DNA of 64,000 nt from Sabulibacter ruber (GTDB lineage Bacteria > Bacteroidota > Bacteroidia > Cytophagales > Hymenobacteraceae): assembly GCF_017355955.1 (NCBI RefSeq), contig NZ_JAFFID010000001.1:248001-312000 (forward strand). The letters run 5' to 3'. The stretch's first letter is position 1. The number at the start of each line of letters is the position of its first letter. The position numbers and the translations under genes are program-made. This document shows positions 7,658-16,606 of this stretch, piece after piece. Below the pieces are notes generated by a model. The model searched no databases, was not told where the DNA came from, and worked only from the letters and a program-made list of their open reading frames with translations.

Positions 7658-9025
7658 ATGCAATTCTTTACTTTCATGGCCGCCTTTTTTCTGCTAAGGC
7701 AGCTACGGAAATCTATCTTGAACACCCCATTAGCAGAAAAGTGGGCCTCTCCCCTGAATATTGCCAGTTGGGTCACCTTAGGCCTTATCATGTTTGTGAC
7801 CAGCACCTTCAAGGACACCGTTTCTGACCTGATTGGCTTTCTTTACCTGGGTGGGATTCTGGTGGCAGCCTACCGGCACGAGGATTTCACACCTACCCGC
7901 CCATTGCAACAGGTGTTTTATCCCTTTTTGTTTGTAGTTGGGTTACTTTCCCTGATGCAGCTCTTCGCCCGGACCTATTATGACGAGTGGGAAGACTACT
8001 ACAGCATGGCTACGCTGGCAGCGTTTATCTACATCTTCGCGGCCTGGGGCACTTACAACAAAGGGCAGAAAGAAATTGAAAAAGAACGCCAGAAACGGCT
8101 TCAGGAAGAAGAGCAGAAGAAGATGATCTCCATCCGGAAATCGGAACTGGAGATTCTGGTGGCCTCCCGCACCGCCGAGCTCACCATTCAGAAAGAGGAA
8201 CTGCAGCAGACCGTGAGAGAACTGCAGTCTACCCAGGCGCAGTTGATTCAGCAGGAAAAACTGGCCTCGCTGGGAGAACTCACCGCCGGTATTGCCCACG
8301 AGATCCAGAACCCGCTCAACTTTGTCAATAACTTCTCTGAGGTAAGCATTGAATTGCTGGATGAACTCAAGGAAGGTCCGCTGAAGCACCTGCCCGCCGA
8401 GGAACAGGACTACGCCGCCGAAATCCTGGGCGACCTGACCCAGAACCTGGAGAAGATCACCTACCACGGCAAGCGCGCCGATTCCATTGTGAAAGGCATG
8501 CTCATGCACTCCCGCGCCAGCACGGGCCAGAAAGAACCCACCGACCTCAATGCCCTCGCCGATGAATACCTTCGCTTATCCTACCACGGCTTGCGGGCGA
8601 AGGACAAGACGTTCAACGCCTCGCTGAAAACCGAATTTGACACCGGTATTGAGAAAGTAACCGTAATCCCGCAGGACATAGGCCGGGTTTTCCTGAACAT
8701 GTTCAACAATGCTTTCTACTCAGTCGCGCAGAAAAAGAAAAACCTGAATGGCACCTTTGAGCCAACCGTGCAGGTGATTACGCGCCGGCAGGAAGACACG
8801 GTGGAGATCATTGTGCGCGATAACGGCTTGGGCGTGCCGCAGCAGGTGATGGACAAGATCTATCAGCCCTTCTTCACTACCAAACCCACCGGCGAAGGAA
8901 CCGGTCTGGGCCTTTCTCTGAGCTACGACATCATTACCAAAGGGCACGGCGGCGAACTGAAGGTAAACTCAGAAGAAGGCCAGTATGCCGAATTTATTAT
9001 CCACCTTCCTTTAAAAAACAGCTAG
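7658..9025 (+). CDS. Membrane sensor histidine kinase
   Basis: The 455 residues start with about four membrane segments (residues 1-130), followed by a charged coiled coil (roughly 130-200, rich in E, K and Q) that would carry the signal. The kinase core has H box AGIAHEIQNPLNFV, N box NMFNNAFYSV, G1 RDNGLGVP, F box YQPFFTTKPTGEGTG and G2 GLGLSLSYDI. No periplasmic sensor domain is obvious, so the input is probably sensed in the membrane. A lone receiver and a receiver-cyclase follow within 40 bp and are the likely phosphate acceptors. Confidence 0.88.
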   Translation: MQFFTFMAAFFLLRQLRKSILNTPLAEKWASPLNIASWVTLGLIMFVTSTFKDTVSDLIGFLYLGGILVAAYRHEDFTPTRPLQQVFYPFLFVVGLLSLMQLFARTYYDEWEDYYSMATLAAFIYIFAAWGTYNKGQKEIEKERQKRLQEEEQKKMISIRKSELEILVASRTAELTIQKEELQQTVRELQSTQAQLIQQEKLASLGELTAGIAHEIQNPLNFVNNFSEVSIELLDELKEGPLKHLPAEEQDYAAEILGDLTQNLEKITYHGKRADSIVKGMLMHSRASTGQKEPTDLNALADEYLRLSYHGLRAKDKTFNASLKTEFDTGIEKVTVIPQDIGRVFLNMFNNAFYSVAQKKKNLNGTFEPTVQVITRRQEDTVEIIVRDNGLGVPQQVMDKIYQPFFTTKPTGEGTGLGLSLSYDIITKGHGGELKVNSEEGQYAEFIIHLPLKNS

Positions 9026-9064
9026 AAAGCTATAATTTTCTATCTCAAATTAAATTCCCCGCGC

Positions 9065-9442
9065 ATGCATATTTTAGTGGTAGACGACGAGGCAGATGTT
9101 CAACCCTTGTTTCAGCAGCGATTCAGAAAAGAAATCAGAAGTGGTGAGATCGTGTTTTCCTTTGCTTTGTCAGGCGAGGAGGCACTGGCTTACCTGGCGC
9201 AGCACCCCTCCAAAGTGGTTTTGATATTGTCAGACATCAACATGCCGGGTATGAGCGGGATTGAGTTGTTGCATTACATCCGGCAGGACTACAACACACC
9301 TCCGCCGGTAGTCATGATGGTGACCGCTTACAATGACGAAGATAATTACCAGCAAGCCATGCAGCAGGGAGCCAATGATTTCCTGACCAAGCCGCTTGAC
9401 TTTTCTGTTCTGAAAGAGAAACTCAAAACCGTAGTAGAGTAA
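9065..9442 (+). CDS. Single-domain response regulator (receiver)
   Basis: A 125-residue CheY-like protein with nothing but a receiver. The acidic pair is D7-D8, the phosphorylation site is D57 ([10 protein letters not shown]), the switch Thr is in MMVTAYND and the conserved Lys is in FLTKPLD. It has no output domain, so it may act as a phosphate sink or compete with the next gene for the kinase. Its stop overlaps the next start (TAATG). Confidence 0.88.
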   Translation: MHILVVDDEADVQPLFQQRFRKEIRSGEIVFSFALSGEEALAYLAQHPSKVVLILSDINMPGMSGIELLHYIRQDYNTPPPVVMMVTAYNDEDNYQQAMQQGANDFLTKPLDFSVLKEKLKTVVE

Positions 9443-10485
9443 TGGCCAAGATTTTAGTAGTGGACGATGAGGTGGATTTAGAGTTGCTCATCAAGCAGAA
9501 GTTCCGGCGGAAGATCAGGGAGAACCGCTATGAGTTTGTGTTCGCCCAGAACGGTGCCGAGGCTTTGCAGAAAGTGCAGGAACATCCGGATCTGGATGTG
9601 ATCCTGTCAGACATTAACATGCCCGTGATGGATGGACTTACCCTGCTCAGCAAACTCCCGGATGTGAATCCCATTCTCAAAGCGGTGATAGTCTCGGCCT
9701 ACGGCGATATGGAGAACATCCGCATGGCGATGAACCGGGGGGCCTTTGACTTTGTCTGCAAGCCCGTCAACTTTGAGGACCTGGAACTGACCATGGACAA
9801 AACCGTGCAGCACGTAACCCAACTGCGTGAAACGGTGAAAGCCATCAAAGAGAACAACATCCTGAAGATGTACGTGGATGAGAACGTGCTCAATTTCATG
9901 ACCCACCAGGAGTTTGAGCAAAGCCTCATGAAGAACGAGGCCATTGACGGAACCGTCATGTTCATTGACATCTGCGGCTTCACCGCTATCACCGAGCACG
10001 TCTCGGCCGATTCAGTGGTGAAACTCATCAACAAGTTCTTTGACCTGATGGTGAAGGAGATTATTGACCAGGGAGGCCTCATTGATAAGTTCATGGGAGA
10101 CGCCGTGATGGCCGTTTTCCGGGGCGATTACCACATGGACCGCGCCATAGATGCTGCCCTTGCCGTACGCGAAAAGATCAAGAACACCGACAAGATCTCT
10201 ACCGAAGAAGCCGAGTTTAAGCCGCAAATCTCCATAGGCATTAACTCCGGCGAGATGATTTCCGGCAACATCGGTTCGGTTTCTCTGAAGCGCCTGGATT
10301 ACACCGTTATTGGTGATGCGGTGAACCTGGCCCAGAGGTTACAATCGGTGGCGCAGCCCAACCAGATTATCATTTCTGAGCAGATGTACCAGAAAGTGAA
10401 AGAGTCTTTCCACTGTCAGAAAATAGGAGAGACCTCCCTGAAGAATAAAGCCAACCCGGTGACCATCTATGAGGTTTTGGAATAG
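9442..10485 (+). CDS. Response regulator with class III adenylate cyclase output
   Basis: Receiver (residues 1-120, phospho-acceptor D57 in [12 protein letters not shown]), a helical linker (about 120-165) and a class III nucleotidyl cyclase domain (about 168-347). Catalytic residues are all present: metal-binding D176 (FIDICGFT) and D220 (KFMGD), the adenine-selecting pair K216 and T288 (LDYTVIGD), and transition-state N295 and R299 (VNLAQRL). This pattern favours ATP over GTP, so cAMP is the likely product, under control of the kinase two genes upstream. Two genes downstream is a stand-alone cyclic-nucleotide-binding protein. Confidence 0.88.
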   Translation: MAKILVVDDEVDLELLIKQKFRRKIRENRYEFVFAQNGAEALQKVQEHPDLDVILSDINMPVMDGLTLLSKLPDVNPILKAVIVSAYGDMENIRMAMNRGAFDFVCKPVNFEDLELTMDKTVQHVTQLRETVKAIKENNILKMYVDENVLNFMTHQEFEQSLMKNEAIDGTVMFIDICGFTAITEHVSADSVVKLINKFFDLMVKEIIDQGGLIDKFMGDAVMAVFRGDYHMDRAIDAALAVREKIKNTDKISTEEAEFKPQISIGINSGEMISGNIGSVSLKRLDYTVIGDAVNLAQRLQSVAQPNQIIISEQMYQKVKESFHCQKIGETSLKNKANPVTIYEVLE

Positions 10486-10486
10486 C

Positions 10487-10522
10487 GTTTCGGGGCTGTT
10501 TTCAGGAAAATAGCCTTGAAAC
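10487..10522. repeat. Intergenic palindrome after the cyclase
   Basis: GTTTCGGGGCTGTTTTC, A, GGAAAATAGCCTTGAAAC. Begins 2 bp after the cyclase stop. Confidence 0.75.
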
Positions 10523-10550
10523 AGGATTTCCTATTTCAGTATATCTGACG

Positions 10551-10585
10551 CAAAGAAGCCATTCTGCACCGGAATGGCTTCTTTG
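10551..10585. terminator. Terminator-like hairpin after the cyclase
   Basis: Perfect 14-bp arms CAAAGAAGCCATTC (10551-10564) and complement (10572-10585), loop 7 nt. Because the outer pairs are CAAAG/CTTTG it works on either strand. It would separate the kinase-cyclase operon from the transporter-like gene. Confidence 0.65.
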
Positions 10586-10655
10586 TGTTACTGGTGTTTT
10601 CTTGATGGTTGAACATTTCAATGGATTGCAAACTCATCGTCAGAAACTTAATTCA

Positions 10656-10690
10656 ATTTCGGCTCCTTTTCCAGAAAACAGGCGCTAAAC
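10656..10690. repeat. Intergenic palindrome before the transporter-like gene
   Basis: ATTTCGGCTCCTTTTCC, then AGAAAACAGGCGCTAAAC. The right half is closer to consensus than the left. Confidence 0.6.
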
Positions 10691-10885
10691 AGAAAAGAGG
10701 AAAATTGGCTTTGGGGTAAGCAGGTCTCAGTAGGTCTTCTTATATTTAGTCTGCCAAAGGCAAGCGTCACGGGAGGTGCTCTGAACGGGGTGGTCAGCTA
10801 CTGAACAGAACAGTTCTCTTGGGTGCAATAAGCTTGTGGGAAGGGGTAGGAGTGGTTGATAAAAGTAACAGATTAATAGCTTCTT

Positions 10886-13645
10886 ATGAATAGCAAACTC
10901 CATTTGCTGTTGAATATCAAACCTGCCGAGGCCCGGGTGGTAAAGCAGTTGTTTTTAGTACAGTTCTTCTTAGGAATTGCCACTGCTTTTCTGTTTACCA
11001 GTACCCTGGCCATGTTCCTGCACACCTTTGAGGCCAAGGATATTCCCAAAGTGTACATCGTCTCGGCGGGTTTGCTGTTGGTGGCCAATGCCTTTTACGG
11101 CAAATTGGAGGCTAGTCTTTCGGCTAAGAAACTGCTGCAGACCATCATCATCTTTTCCGGTTTCTCCATTCTGTTTACCTGGGGCGGGGTTTCCTTCCTG
11201 GCGGCCAGGTGGGTGCCGTTTGTGCTGTCGGCCTGGAACCTGGTAGTGTACATGCTGGTGGGGTATGCCTTCTGGGGAATGGCCGCCATCATATTCAATG
11301 TGCGGGAAAGCAAGCGCCTTTTCTCGGTGGTAGGATCCGGAGATATCCCCGCTAAACTGATGGGTTACACCGCGGTATCGGTGCTGGCGCCGTTCTTAGG
11401 GGTAGAGAACCTGCTGTGGTTTTCCATCGGGGCTTTTGTGCTGGCCTATTATTTCCTGAAAAGATTCAACCATGCCGCCATCACCGGCCACCACCATGCT
11501 GAGCACGGGCATGCCACAGGCCACGGGCACGGAGCAGAGCACGCAGAACATCAGTCGTTCATTTCAAAGTACTTCCAGAACCGGCTGATTTTCTTTATCA
11601 CGCTGTTTTCGTTGCTGGCGTTTACCGTCTATTCCTTAATTGATTACACCCTGCTGGCAGAAGTAAAATCTAAGTTCACCAGCAGCCCCGCTTTGGCCAC
11701 GTTCATCGGGGTTTTCTTTGCCGTGGGCCGGATTATGGCTTTGTTTATCAAGTTACTGTTCAGTAGCCGGATGATCAGCCGCTTGGGCCTGGCGAACTCA
11801 TTACTTATTGCCCCGGTGGTACTGCTGCTGATCTCGGGTTTGCTGCTGTTACCAGGTGAGAGCGAGAAGATGATTCTGTATACCTTTGGAGTAATGGTGT
11901 TGCTGTCTGAGGTTTTGAAATCGGCGGTGCAGGAGCCGGCTTTCTTTGTGCTCTTTCAGCCCTTAGACCCTCATTCCAGGTTAAAGGGCCACCTTATTTC
12001 CAAAGGTTACACCATGCCGGTGGCCTTGTTGATCACGGGGGTGTTTCTGGCAATTTTCAAGTATTTCAACGGGGGCATTTCCATAGTAACGGTTTGCCAG
12101 ATTCTAGTGGTTTTACTGGCGGGTTGGATCACTTCGGTGTTCCTCATCAAGAAAGAATACCTGCACACCCTCATCAATGCCCTCAAGAAAGGCTACTTTA
12201 CCGGGTCTGAGTTGTTCCTGAACGATGAGCCCGTACGCAATGTCTTGATCGGGAAACTGGAAAGCCAGAACCCCAAAGAGGTTATTCTGGCCCTGGAACT
12301 GCTGGAGCGTTCTGGTTACCGGAACCTGGAAAAACGACTTTTGCCCTTGCTGGATAGCCGGTCTGAGGTGATCAGGAGATACGTTCTTTTCAGAATCATA
12401 GGCCTAAAACTGACCAACGCTTTCCCCTTAATTGAAAAGGCGTTAAGAACCGATGCACTAGGCAATGCTAGAGCTGATTTTGTGCAAGCCTACTACTTTT
12501 TAAGCCCTACGCTTCAAAGCATTTCACCCCAGGACCCTTTGGAGATGCAGAAAGCAGCGTTAATAGGCCTTTCCCTGCGGGAGGAATCTGAAGCGCAGCA
12601 ACAGGTTTTGCAGCACCTGGAAGCATTAACTAAAAGCGCCCATCTGCAGGATAAACTGGTAACTCTGGACATCATCTCCAAAGCGCCCCGGTCCTTGTAC
12701 GCGCCCCTTCTGAAATCCCTGCTTTTTGACACCTCAGAACCGGTGTACAAACAGGCCATTGAAACCGTAGGGAAGGTGCGGGAGGCATCGCTTATTGCTC
12801 CCATGCTGGGGGTTGTACAGGCCAAGCAAGCCACGTATTCGTTGCAGAAATCCGTTCTGGCTTTTGGAGATGCCTTCTACCAAAACCAGGCGTTGTTTTC
12901 TCCTTCTTTGCCAGAGAATTTATTTCTGCAGCTGGTGAAAACAGCCGGAAAAGTGAAAGGGGAGAATTCTAGCCAGTTCCTGGTGCAGGGAATGGAGAAA
13001 AGACCTGCCTACCAGGACAACATCATTGAATCTTTGTGGAGCAAAAAGGCCACTTTGGATACCTCGGGTCAGCAGCAAGTACAGGACTGGCTGAAACAAA
13101 AACTGGAGCAGAGCCGCCAGAAGGCATTGTATTGCCAGAGCCTTCTGCAAAACCATGAACTGCCTTTGCTGGCTTCCTCCCTTGCCTCAGAGCTGAAGCA
13201 CGATGTGCAGAAAGTCCTGAAAAGCCTGGCGCTGCTGTATGACCGGCAACAGATTACCCGGGTAATGGACCTGCTAGCCCTGGGCTCCGCCGATAAGGTG
13301 GCCAACGCCATTGAAATGCTGGAGCAACTCATTCCTAAGAAGTACTTTCTGCCCCTGGAACTGCAGATAGATTTTCAACTAGACAAAGACAAGAGCCTGT
13401 TACCTCTAGGAGAAAAGAAACGACAGGAGGCAACGCAGGTGATCAGGGAAATAGTTACTGAAAATACTGCTAATTGCACCAACTGGACCAAATCGGTGGC
13501 CTGCTATAGTGTTCTGGAGGTACCTTCCGCTAACCTGACCGGTCTCCTGGCTTCCGCTCCCCCTGCCACTGGTGATTACCTCTTTGAGGAAACCAGAGGC
13601 TTTGTTTTATCTCAGCTTACCCCAACCGCACATGTTACTAATTGA
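10886..13645 (+). CDS. ATP/ADP-translocase-like membrane protein with HEAT-repeat-like region
   Basis: The first 440 residues or so form about 12 hydrophobic segments with the look of the NTT (nucleotide transporter) / MFS-related family, e.g. FLVQFFLGIATAFLFTSTLAMF and VVYMLVGYAFWGMAAIIFNVRESKRLFSVVGSGDI. A histidine-rich loop (GHHHAEHGHATGHGHGAEH, around residue 200-220) splits the membrane domain. Residues from about 450 to the end are soluble, helical and HEAT-repeat-like, with repeated LLEAL/VLQHLEAL-type units. Intracellular parasites use NTT proteins to import ATP; in free-living bacteria the role is unknown, so nucleotide transport is only a possibility. The 3' end overlaps the cyclic-nucleotide-binding gene by 14 bp, so the two proteins probably work together. 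Confidence 0.72.
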   Translation: MNSKLHLLLNIKPAEARVVKQLFLVQFFLGIATAFLFTSTLAMFLHTFEAKDIPKVYIVSAGLLLVANAFYGKLEASLSAKKLLQTIIIFSGFSILFTWGGVSFLAARWVPFVLSAWNLVVYMLVGYAFWGMAAIIFNVRESKRLFSVVGSGDIPAKLMGYTAVSVLAPFLGVENLLWFSIGAFVLAYYFLKRFNHAAITGHHHAEHGHATGHGHGAEHAEHQSFISKYFQNRLIFFITLFSLLAFTVYSLIDYTLLAEVKSKFTSSPALATFIGVFFAVGRIMALFIKLLFSSRMISRLGLANSLLIAPVVLLLISGLLLLPGESEKMILYTFGVMVLLSEVLKSAVQEPAFFVLFQPLDPHSRLKGHLISKGYTMPVALLITGVFLAIFKYFNGGISIVTVCQILVVLLAGWITSVFLIKKEYLHTLINALKKGYFTGSELFLNDEPVRNVLIGKLESQNPKEVILALELLERSGYRNLEKRLLPLLDSRSEVIRRYVLFRIIGLKLTNAFPLIEKALRTDALGNARADFVQAYYFLSPTLQSISPQDPLEMQKAALIGLSLREESEAQQQVLQHLEALTKSAHLQDKLVTLDIISKAPRSLYAPLLKSLLFDTSEPVYKQAIETVGKVREASLIAPMLGVVQAKQATYSLQKSVLAFGDAFYQNQALFSPSLPENLFLQLVKTAGKVKGENSSQFLVQGMEKRPAYQDNIIESLWSKKATLDTSGQQQVQDWLKQKLEQSRQKALYCQSLLQNHELPLLASSLASELKHDVQKVLKSLALLYDRQQITRVMDLLALGSADKVANAIEMLEQLIPKKYFLPLELQIDFQLDKDKSLLPLGEKKRQEATQVIREIVTENTANCTNWTKSVACYSVLEVPSANLTGLLASAPPATGDYLFEETRGFVLSQLTPTAHVTN

Positions 13646-14078
13646 AAAAGTACTTACCCTGCATGCCTCCAAGATTTTCCATGACACCCCCGAAGCCGAT
13701 CTGGTGGAATTGGCCGGCGTCATGGAGGAGCAACATGTAGAGGCCGGGGTACAGATTTTCGCCAAAGGGGACCACGGCGATAGCATGTATTTTGTGTACA
13801 AAGGCAAAATCAGGGTTCATGACGAAGACCACACCTTTGCGGTGCTGGAGGAAAACGAGATCTTGGGAGAGCTTTCTATTCTGGATGGGGAACCCCGGTC
13901 GGCCAGTGCTACGGCCCTGGAAGAAACCATTCTGCTTAAACTGGAACAGGAGCCGTTCTACGAGATCATGATCTCTAACGCCGAGGTATTGAAAGGAATC
14001 CTGAAGACACTTTGCCGCCGTTTACGCCAAATGGACATCAAATTGGTTGAAAACACAGCCCCTAAGATTGGGAAGTAA
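13632..14078 (+). CDS. Stand-alone cyclic-nucleotide-binding protein
   Basis: 148 residues from the ATG at 13632 (MLLIEKVLTLHASKIF); the open frame begins earlier, at 13572, inside the preceding gene. It is a single CNB beta-roll: KGDHGDSMYFVYKGKIRV followed by the phosphate-binding cassette GELSILDGEPRSASATA, with the Glu and Arg that bind the ribose and phosphate of cAMP. There is no DNA-binding HTH, so it is not a CRP-type regulator. It overlaps the transporter-like gene and lies about 3.1 kb after a cyclase, which suggests it senses that cAMP and acts on the membrane protein (inference). Confidence 0.87.
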   Translation: MLLIEKVLTLHASKIFHDTPEADLVELAGVMEEQHVEAGVQIFAKGDHGDSMYFVYKGKIRVHDEDHTFAVLEENEILGELSILDGEPRSASATALEETILLKLEQEPFYEIMISNAEVLKGILKTLCRRLRQMDIKLVENTAPKIGK

Positions 14079-14661
14079 CTTTTTGCCTGATCACCTCCAG
14101 GTGCTGCTTTTTAACAGTTTCTCTGTTGTTTTTGGAATAAGAGGTGAAAAACCCGTGGCTTTCCAAGAACTTCAACTGCACTTTGTTCCACTGCGCTTCC
14201 TCCTGCACAATGCCGTAGCACAGAAACTCCTGGAAAAGCGTTTCCCCGATGGAGTAGAAATCAGGGCGGCCCAGGTAGTCTAAATCTGCATCGCAGATAA
14301 TCTCCTGCAGTCTGGTTTGAGGAGCCTGCGGCACTTTGGTAGCCATGATGAGGCCGCAGATGGTGTCTATCTCCTCAGTGGTAAACCCAAAACCGGGCAG
14401 CTCCTCCCTTGCCAGTTCGCAGCCTCTTTCTTCGTGCTGGCTATAGGTGAACAGGAAGCCGGTATCATGGTACAGGGCGCTGACCTTCAGCAGCAGTACT
14501 TCCTGAGAATCTTGTATGCCTTCTTTTTCAGCGATCAGTTGGGCCTGTTTCAGAACATCCAGGGTATGGCTGAGGGAATGATAGGTAAGCTGCGGTGAAA
14601 GCCCGGTACGGAGCTTCTCCACTACGTGCTGGTACACTTGCTCAAATATGGCGCTTGGCAT
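14062..14661 (-). CDS. HD-domain phosphohydrolase
   Basis: About 199 residues from the ATG at 14661 (MPSAIFEQVYQHVVEKL). Metal ligands of the HD superfamily are visible: the first His in LTYHSLSHTLDV, the HD pair in ALYHDTGF and the last Asp in ICDADLDYLG. Members hydrolyse phosphate esters, including cyclic and linear nucleotides; the substrate cannot be told from sequence. It is convergent with the CNB gene and their 3' ends overlap by 17 bp, so the two transcripts are partly antisense. A role in breaking down cAMP would fit the context but is speculation. Confidence 0.78.
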   Translation of the reverse strand: MPSAIFEQVYQHVVEKLRTGLSPQLTYHSLSHTLDVLKQAQLIAEKEGIQDSQEVLLLKVSALYHDTGFLFTYSQHEERGCELAREELPGFGFTTEEIDTICGLIMATKVPQAPQTRLQEIICDADLDYLGRPDFYSIGETLFQEFLCYGIVQEEAQWNKVQLKFLESHGFFTSYSKNNRETVKKQHLEVIRQKVTSQS

Positions 14662-14766
14662 ACAGGAAAAGTAGATCTTAGGTGAAGCGCTAAATCTACG
14701 AAAAGGAATCTCACCCGCCACCACCAGCTTCTACAAACCTGCTCCTTTAAGCAATGCTTGAAAGGC

Positions 14767-14802
14767 GTTTAGAGGTTCTTTTCTGGAAAAGAGGCTGAAA
14801 AC
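14767..14802. repeat. Intergenic palindrome before the HD gene
   Basis: GTTTAGAGGTTCTTTTC, TG, GAAAAGAGGCTGAAAAC. Lies between two minus-strand genes. Confidence 0.65.
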
Positions 14803-14835
14803 AGCTGGAGGGAGGAAGCTGAACAAAAGGCAAGG

Positions 14836-15297
14836 CTACAGATCCTCGTCTTCGTCCTGCGGGATAATACCGGGAGGATTGAACAAGCCCCACCGGTCAA
14901 CGGTGTAGTTCCAGGGGTCAAAGCTTTGCACCCATTCTATGAAAAGCAGTCGATATTCCTCCACCGCCTCCCTGAGGAGCTCAAAGTAATAAACGTCCTT
15001 GAACCCGAACATCTCCAGGCTAACACAATGGGATATGAGGTCGCGGGCCGCTTTCCGGATGAGGGCGGCATTTTCCATGCGCAGGTCATAGAGTTCGGCG
15101 GCCTCGGCACTGGCTACCTTTACGGTTAGCTGAGCGGCATCCAGCAACATGTCTTGCTTTAAGGCAAACAGAATCTCGTCTTCTTCCTCAATCAGTTCCC
15201 CAATGGTTTCAGAAATGCCCAGGATCTCCCTTCCTTTTTGGTAAAGCAGAAGTTGTTCAGGCACGGTGAAGTCTTCGTTGTCATGTGGTGGCAGCAT
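14836..15297 (-). CDS. Uncharacterised acidic helical protein
   Basis: About 153 residues from the ATG at 15297 (MLPPHDNEDFTVPEQLLL); a TTG two codons earlier is less likely. The body is predicted by eye to be long amphipathic helices (residues 20-120), with a conserved-looking aromatic tail VQSFDPWNYTVDRWGLFNPPGI and a very acidic end (QDEDEDL). No signal peptide or membrane segment. I do not recognise the family. Confidence 0.7.
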   Translation of the reverse strand: MLPPHDNEDFTVPEQLLLYQKGREILGISETIGELIEEEDEILFALKQDMLLDAAQLTVKVASAEAAELYDLRMENAALIRKAARDLISHCVSLEMFGFKDVYYFELLREAVEEYRLLFIEWVQSFDPWNYTVDRWGLFNPPGIIPQDEDEDL

Positions 15298-15455
15298 GGG
15301 CAAAGGCTTTTCTTAAATCTACAAAAGAAATCAGAGGAATACTATTGTTTACCCCTTTAGTTCTATGCTGATCCTGCTGATTTTCTGGTTTTTGTAGAGA
15401 TTTTGGCTGATCGGCTTGCCTTTTGCCCCTTGCCCGAAACAGAACATGAGTTTAT

Positions 15456-15905
15456 TTATTTTAAGCCCTGAACCTTCTGGGTGATTTCCTCAATGACCTC
15501 GCCGGTCCAGCGCTCGGCGGTTTCATCCAGCTCTTTAGCTGACCACTCCTCCAGGTAAGATTTCTCCAGCCATTTGGTGTCCTTGTCTGGGCCAACCTCA
15601 TAAAAGGTGTATTCAAGTTTGAAGACCAGGTCTTTGCTGATGTCAAAGGTATGCATGCCCCCGGCCTGGAAGCCATTCAGCCGCAGCCGTAATCCCATCT
15701 GGGGTACGTTCCCGTTTTCCAGGCTGATTTCCTTGTCTGAGGTTGCGTTCCGATCTCGGCTCCAGGTATCTACAATTTTCTCCAATCCAAAATCATCAAA
15801 CAGCGGGGTTACGTCGGTGAGTTGGCCGTAGATGCGCTCCGCCAGTTGCGGTAAAATCTTGTTGTACAGGTGCAGTAGGGCTTCTTTGTCTTTGGTATGT
15901 GGCAC
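15456..15905 (-). CDS. Uncharacterised protein
   Basis: 149 residues from a GTG at 15905 (MPHTKDKEALLHLYNKIL). Mixed alpha/beta composition with two Trp-containing segments (DTWSRDRN, KWLEKSYLEEWS) and no catalytic motif, signal peptide or membrane segment. It could be a small lipid-binding or SRPBCC-like fold, but that is a guess. It lies alone between two minus-strand genes. Confidence 0.62.
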   Translation of the reverse strand: MPHTKDKEALLHLYNKILPQLAERIYGQLTDVTPLFDDFGLEKIVDTWSRDRNATSDKEISLENGNVPQMGLRLRLNGFQAGGMHTFDISKDLVFKLEYTFYEVGPDKDTKWLEKSYLEEWSAKELDETAERWTGEVIEEITQKVQGLK

Positions 15906-16032
15906 TTTGGTAATTCTATTGTAAGTTCCGTTACTCTGTTCCGGCAGAACTTCCTTGCAGAGCCTGTAAGAAAAAAGGCCCTTGGTGGGGAAGTTTGCCT
16001 AAGCAAGGTACTAAGAATCCACCTGGATGGTT

Positions 16033-16068
16033 GTTTTAGGGCTGATTTTCTGAAAATAGCCTTAAATC
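16033..16068. repeat. Intergenic palindrome between cspA and an unknown gene
   Basis: GTTTTAGGGCTGATTTTC, T, GAAAATAGCCTTAAATC: one of the copies closest to the consensus, with central base T on the plus strand. Confidence 0.75.
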
Positions 16069-16160
16069 TTCAACACACTGTGGAAGTTTGAAAAGGAGCA
16101 GGAAGGATGCCAATGCTGGGCAAGAGTTATGGTTTGCAGGCATTTTGGATAAGAATGGGC

Positions 16161-16191
16161 AAAAAAAAGCCTTGCCATGTGGCAAGGCTTT
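16161..16191 (-). terminator. Intrinsic terminator of the cold-shock gene
   Basis: On the minus strand, 11-bp stem AAAGCCTTGCC / GGCAAGGCTTT with a 4-nt loop, followed by eight T. It lies 28 bp after the cspA stop. Confidence 0.88.
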
Positions 16192-16218
16192 AATCCAATC
16201 AATGTCTTTATATAAAGA

Positions 16219-16410
16219 CTAAGCGAGTTTAACGTTTACTGCGTTTAGCCCTTTTCTGCCTTCTTTGAGCTCAAAAGTAACTTCATCGTTCTCTCTGACC
16301 TCATCAACCAAACCAGTCACGTGTACAAAGTACTCTTGATTTGAATTGCTGTCTTTAATGAAACCGAAACCTTTTTCAGTATTAAAGAATTTTACTTTAC
16401 CGTTGTTCAT
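16219..16410 (-). CDS. cspA: Cold-shock protein (CspA family)
   Basis: 63-residue single-stranded nucleic-acid-binding protein. It starts MNNGKVKFFNTEKGFGFIKD, containing RNP1 (KGFGFI), with RNP2 in YFVHVTGL. The ATG at 16410 fits the family length; the open frame reaches 16575, but that part is an AT-rich leader, not protein. A leader of 100-150 nt is typical of cold-induced csp genes, so temperature control at the RNA level is plausible. It has its own strong terminator. Confidence 0.95.
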   Translation of the reverse strand: MNNGKVKFFNTEKGFGFIKDSNSNQEYFVHVTGLVDEVRENDEVTFELKEGRKGLNAVNVKLA

Positions 16411-16553
16411 GATATTTAAATTATAAAAGGTACTACCAAGAAAGTAAAAAAATCGTTCAATTGTACCTAAAAATAGTAAAAACTTTCTCCTTATACGTAT
16501 AAACCCTAGAAAAAGCCGTATAAAAACCTTAACAAGTTTACGGAGTTGAAGAG

Positions 16554-16587
16554 AAAAAAGGCTAGTTGGGATCAACTAGCCTTTTTT
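16554..16587. terminator. Intrinsic terminator of the S8 protease
   Basis: Perfect stem AAAAAAGGCTAGTTG / complement with GGAT loop; A6 on one side and T6 on the other, so it can stop transcription in both directions. It lies 20 bp after the protease stop. Confidence 0.88.
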
Positions 16588-16606
16588 CTTAGGTCTGGTG
16601 CTGCAA

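Larger units (their letters stand above)
10486..10885. other. Gap after the cyclase: two palindromes and a terminator
   Basis: 400 bp without a gene. It holds palindrome copies at 10487-10522 and 10656-10690 and a 14-bp terminator-like hairpin at 10551-10585. TATATTTA at 10741-10748 could be a -7 box for the transporter-like gene, but a TTTG at 10710 is too far away (27 nt), so I do not call a promoter. Confidence 0.55.

Noticed and set aside
13632..14078. CRP/FNR-type transcription factor
   Set aside because: Only the cyclic-nucleotide barrel is present; there is no C-terminal HTH and the gene ends soon after the barrel.
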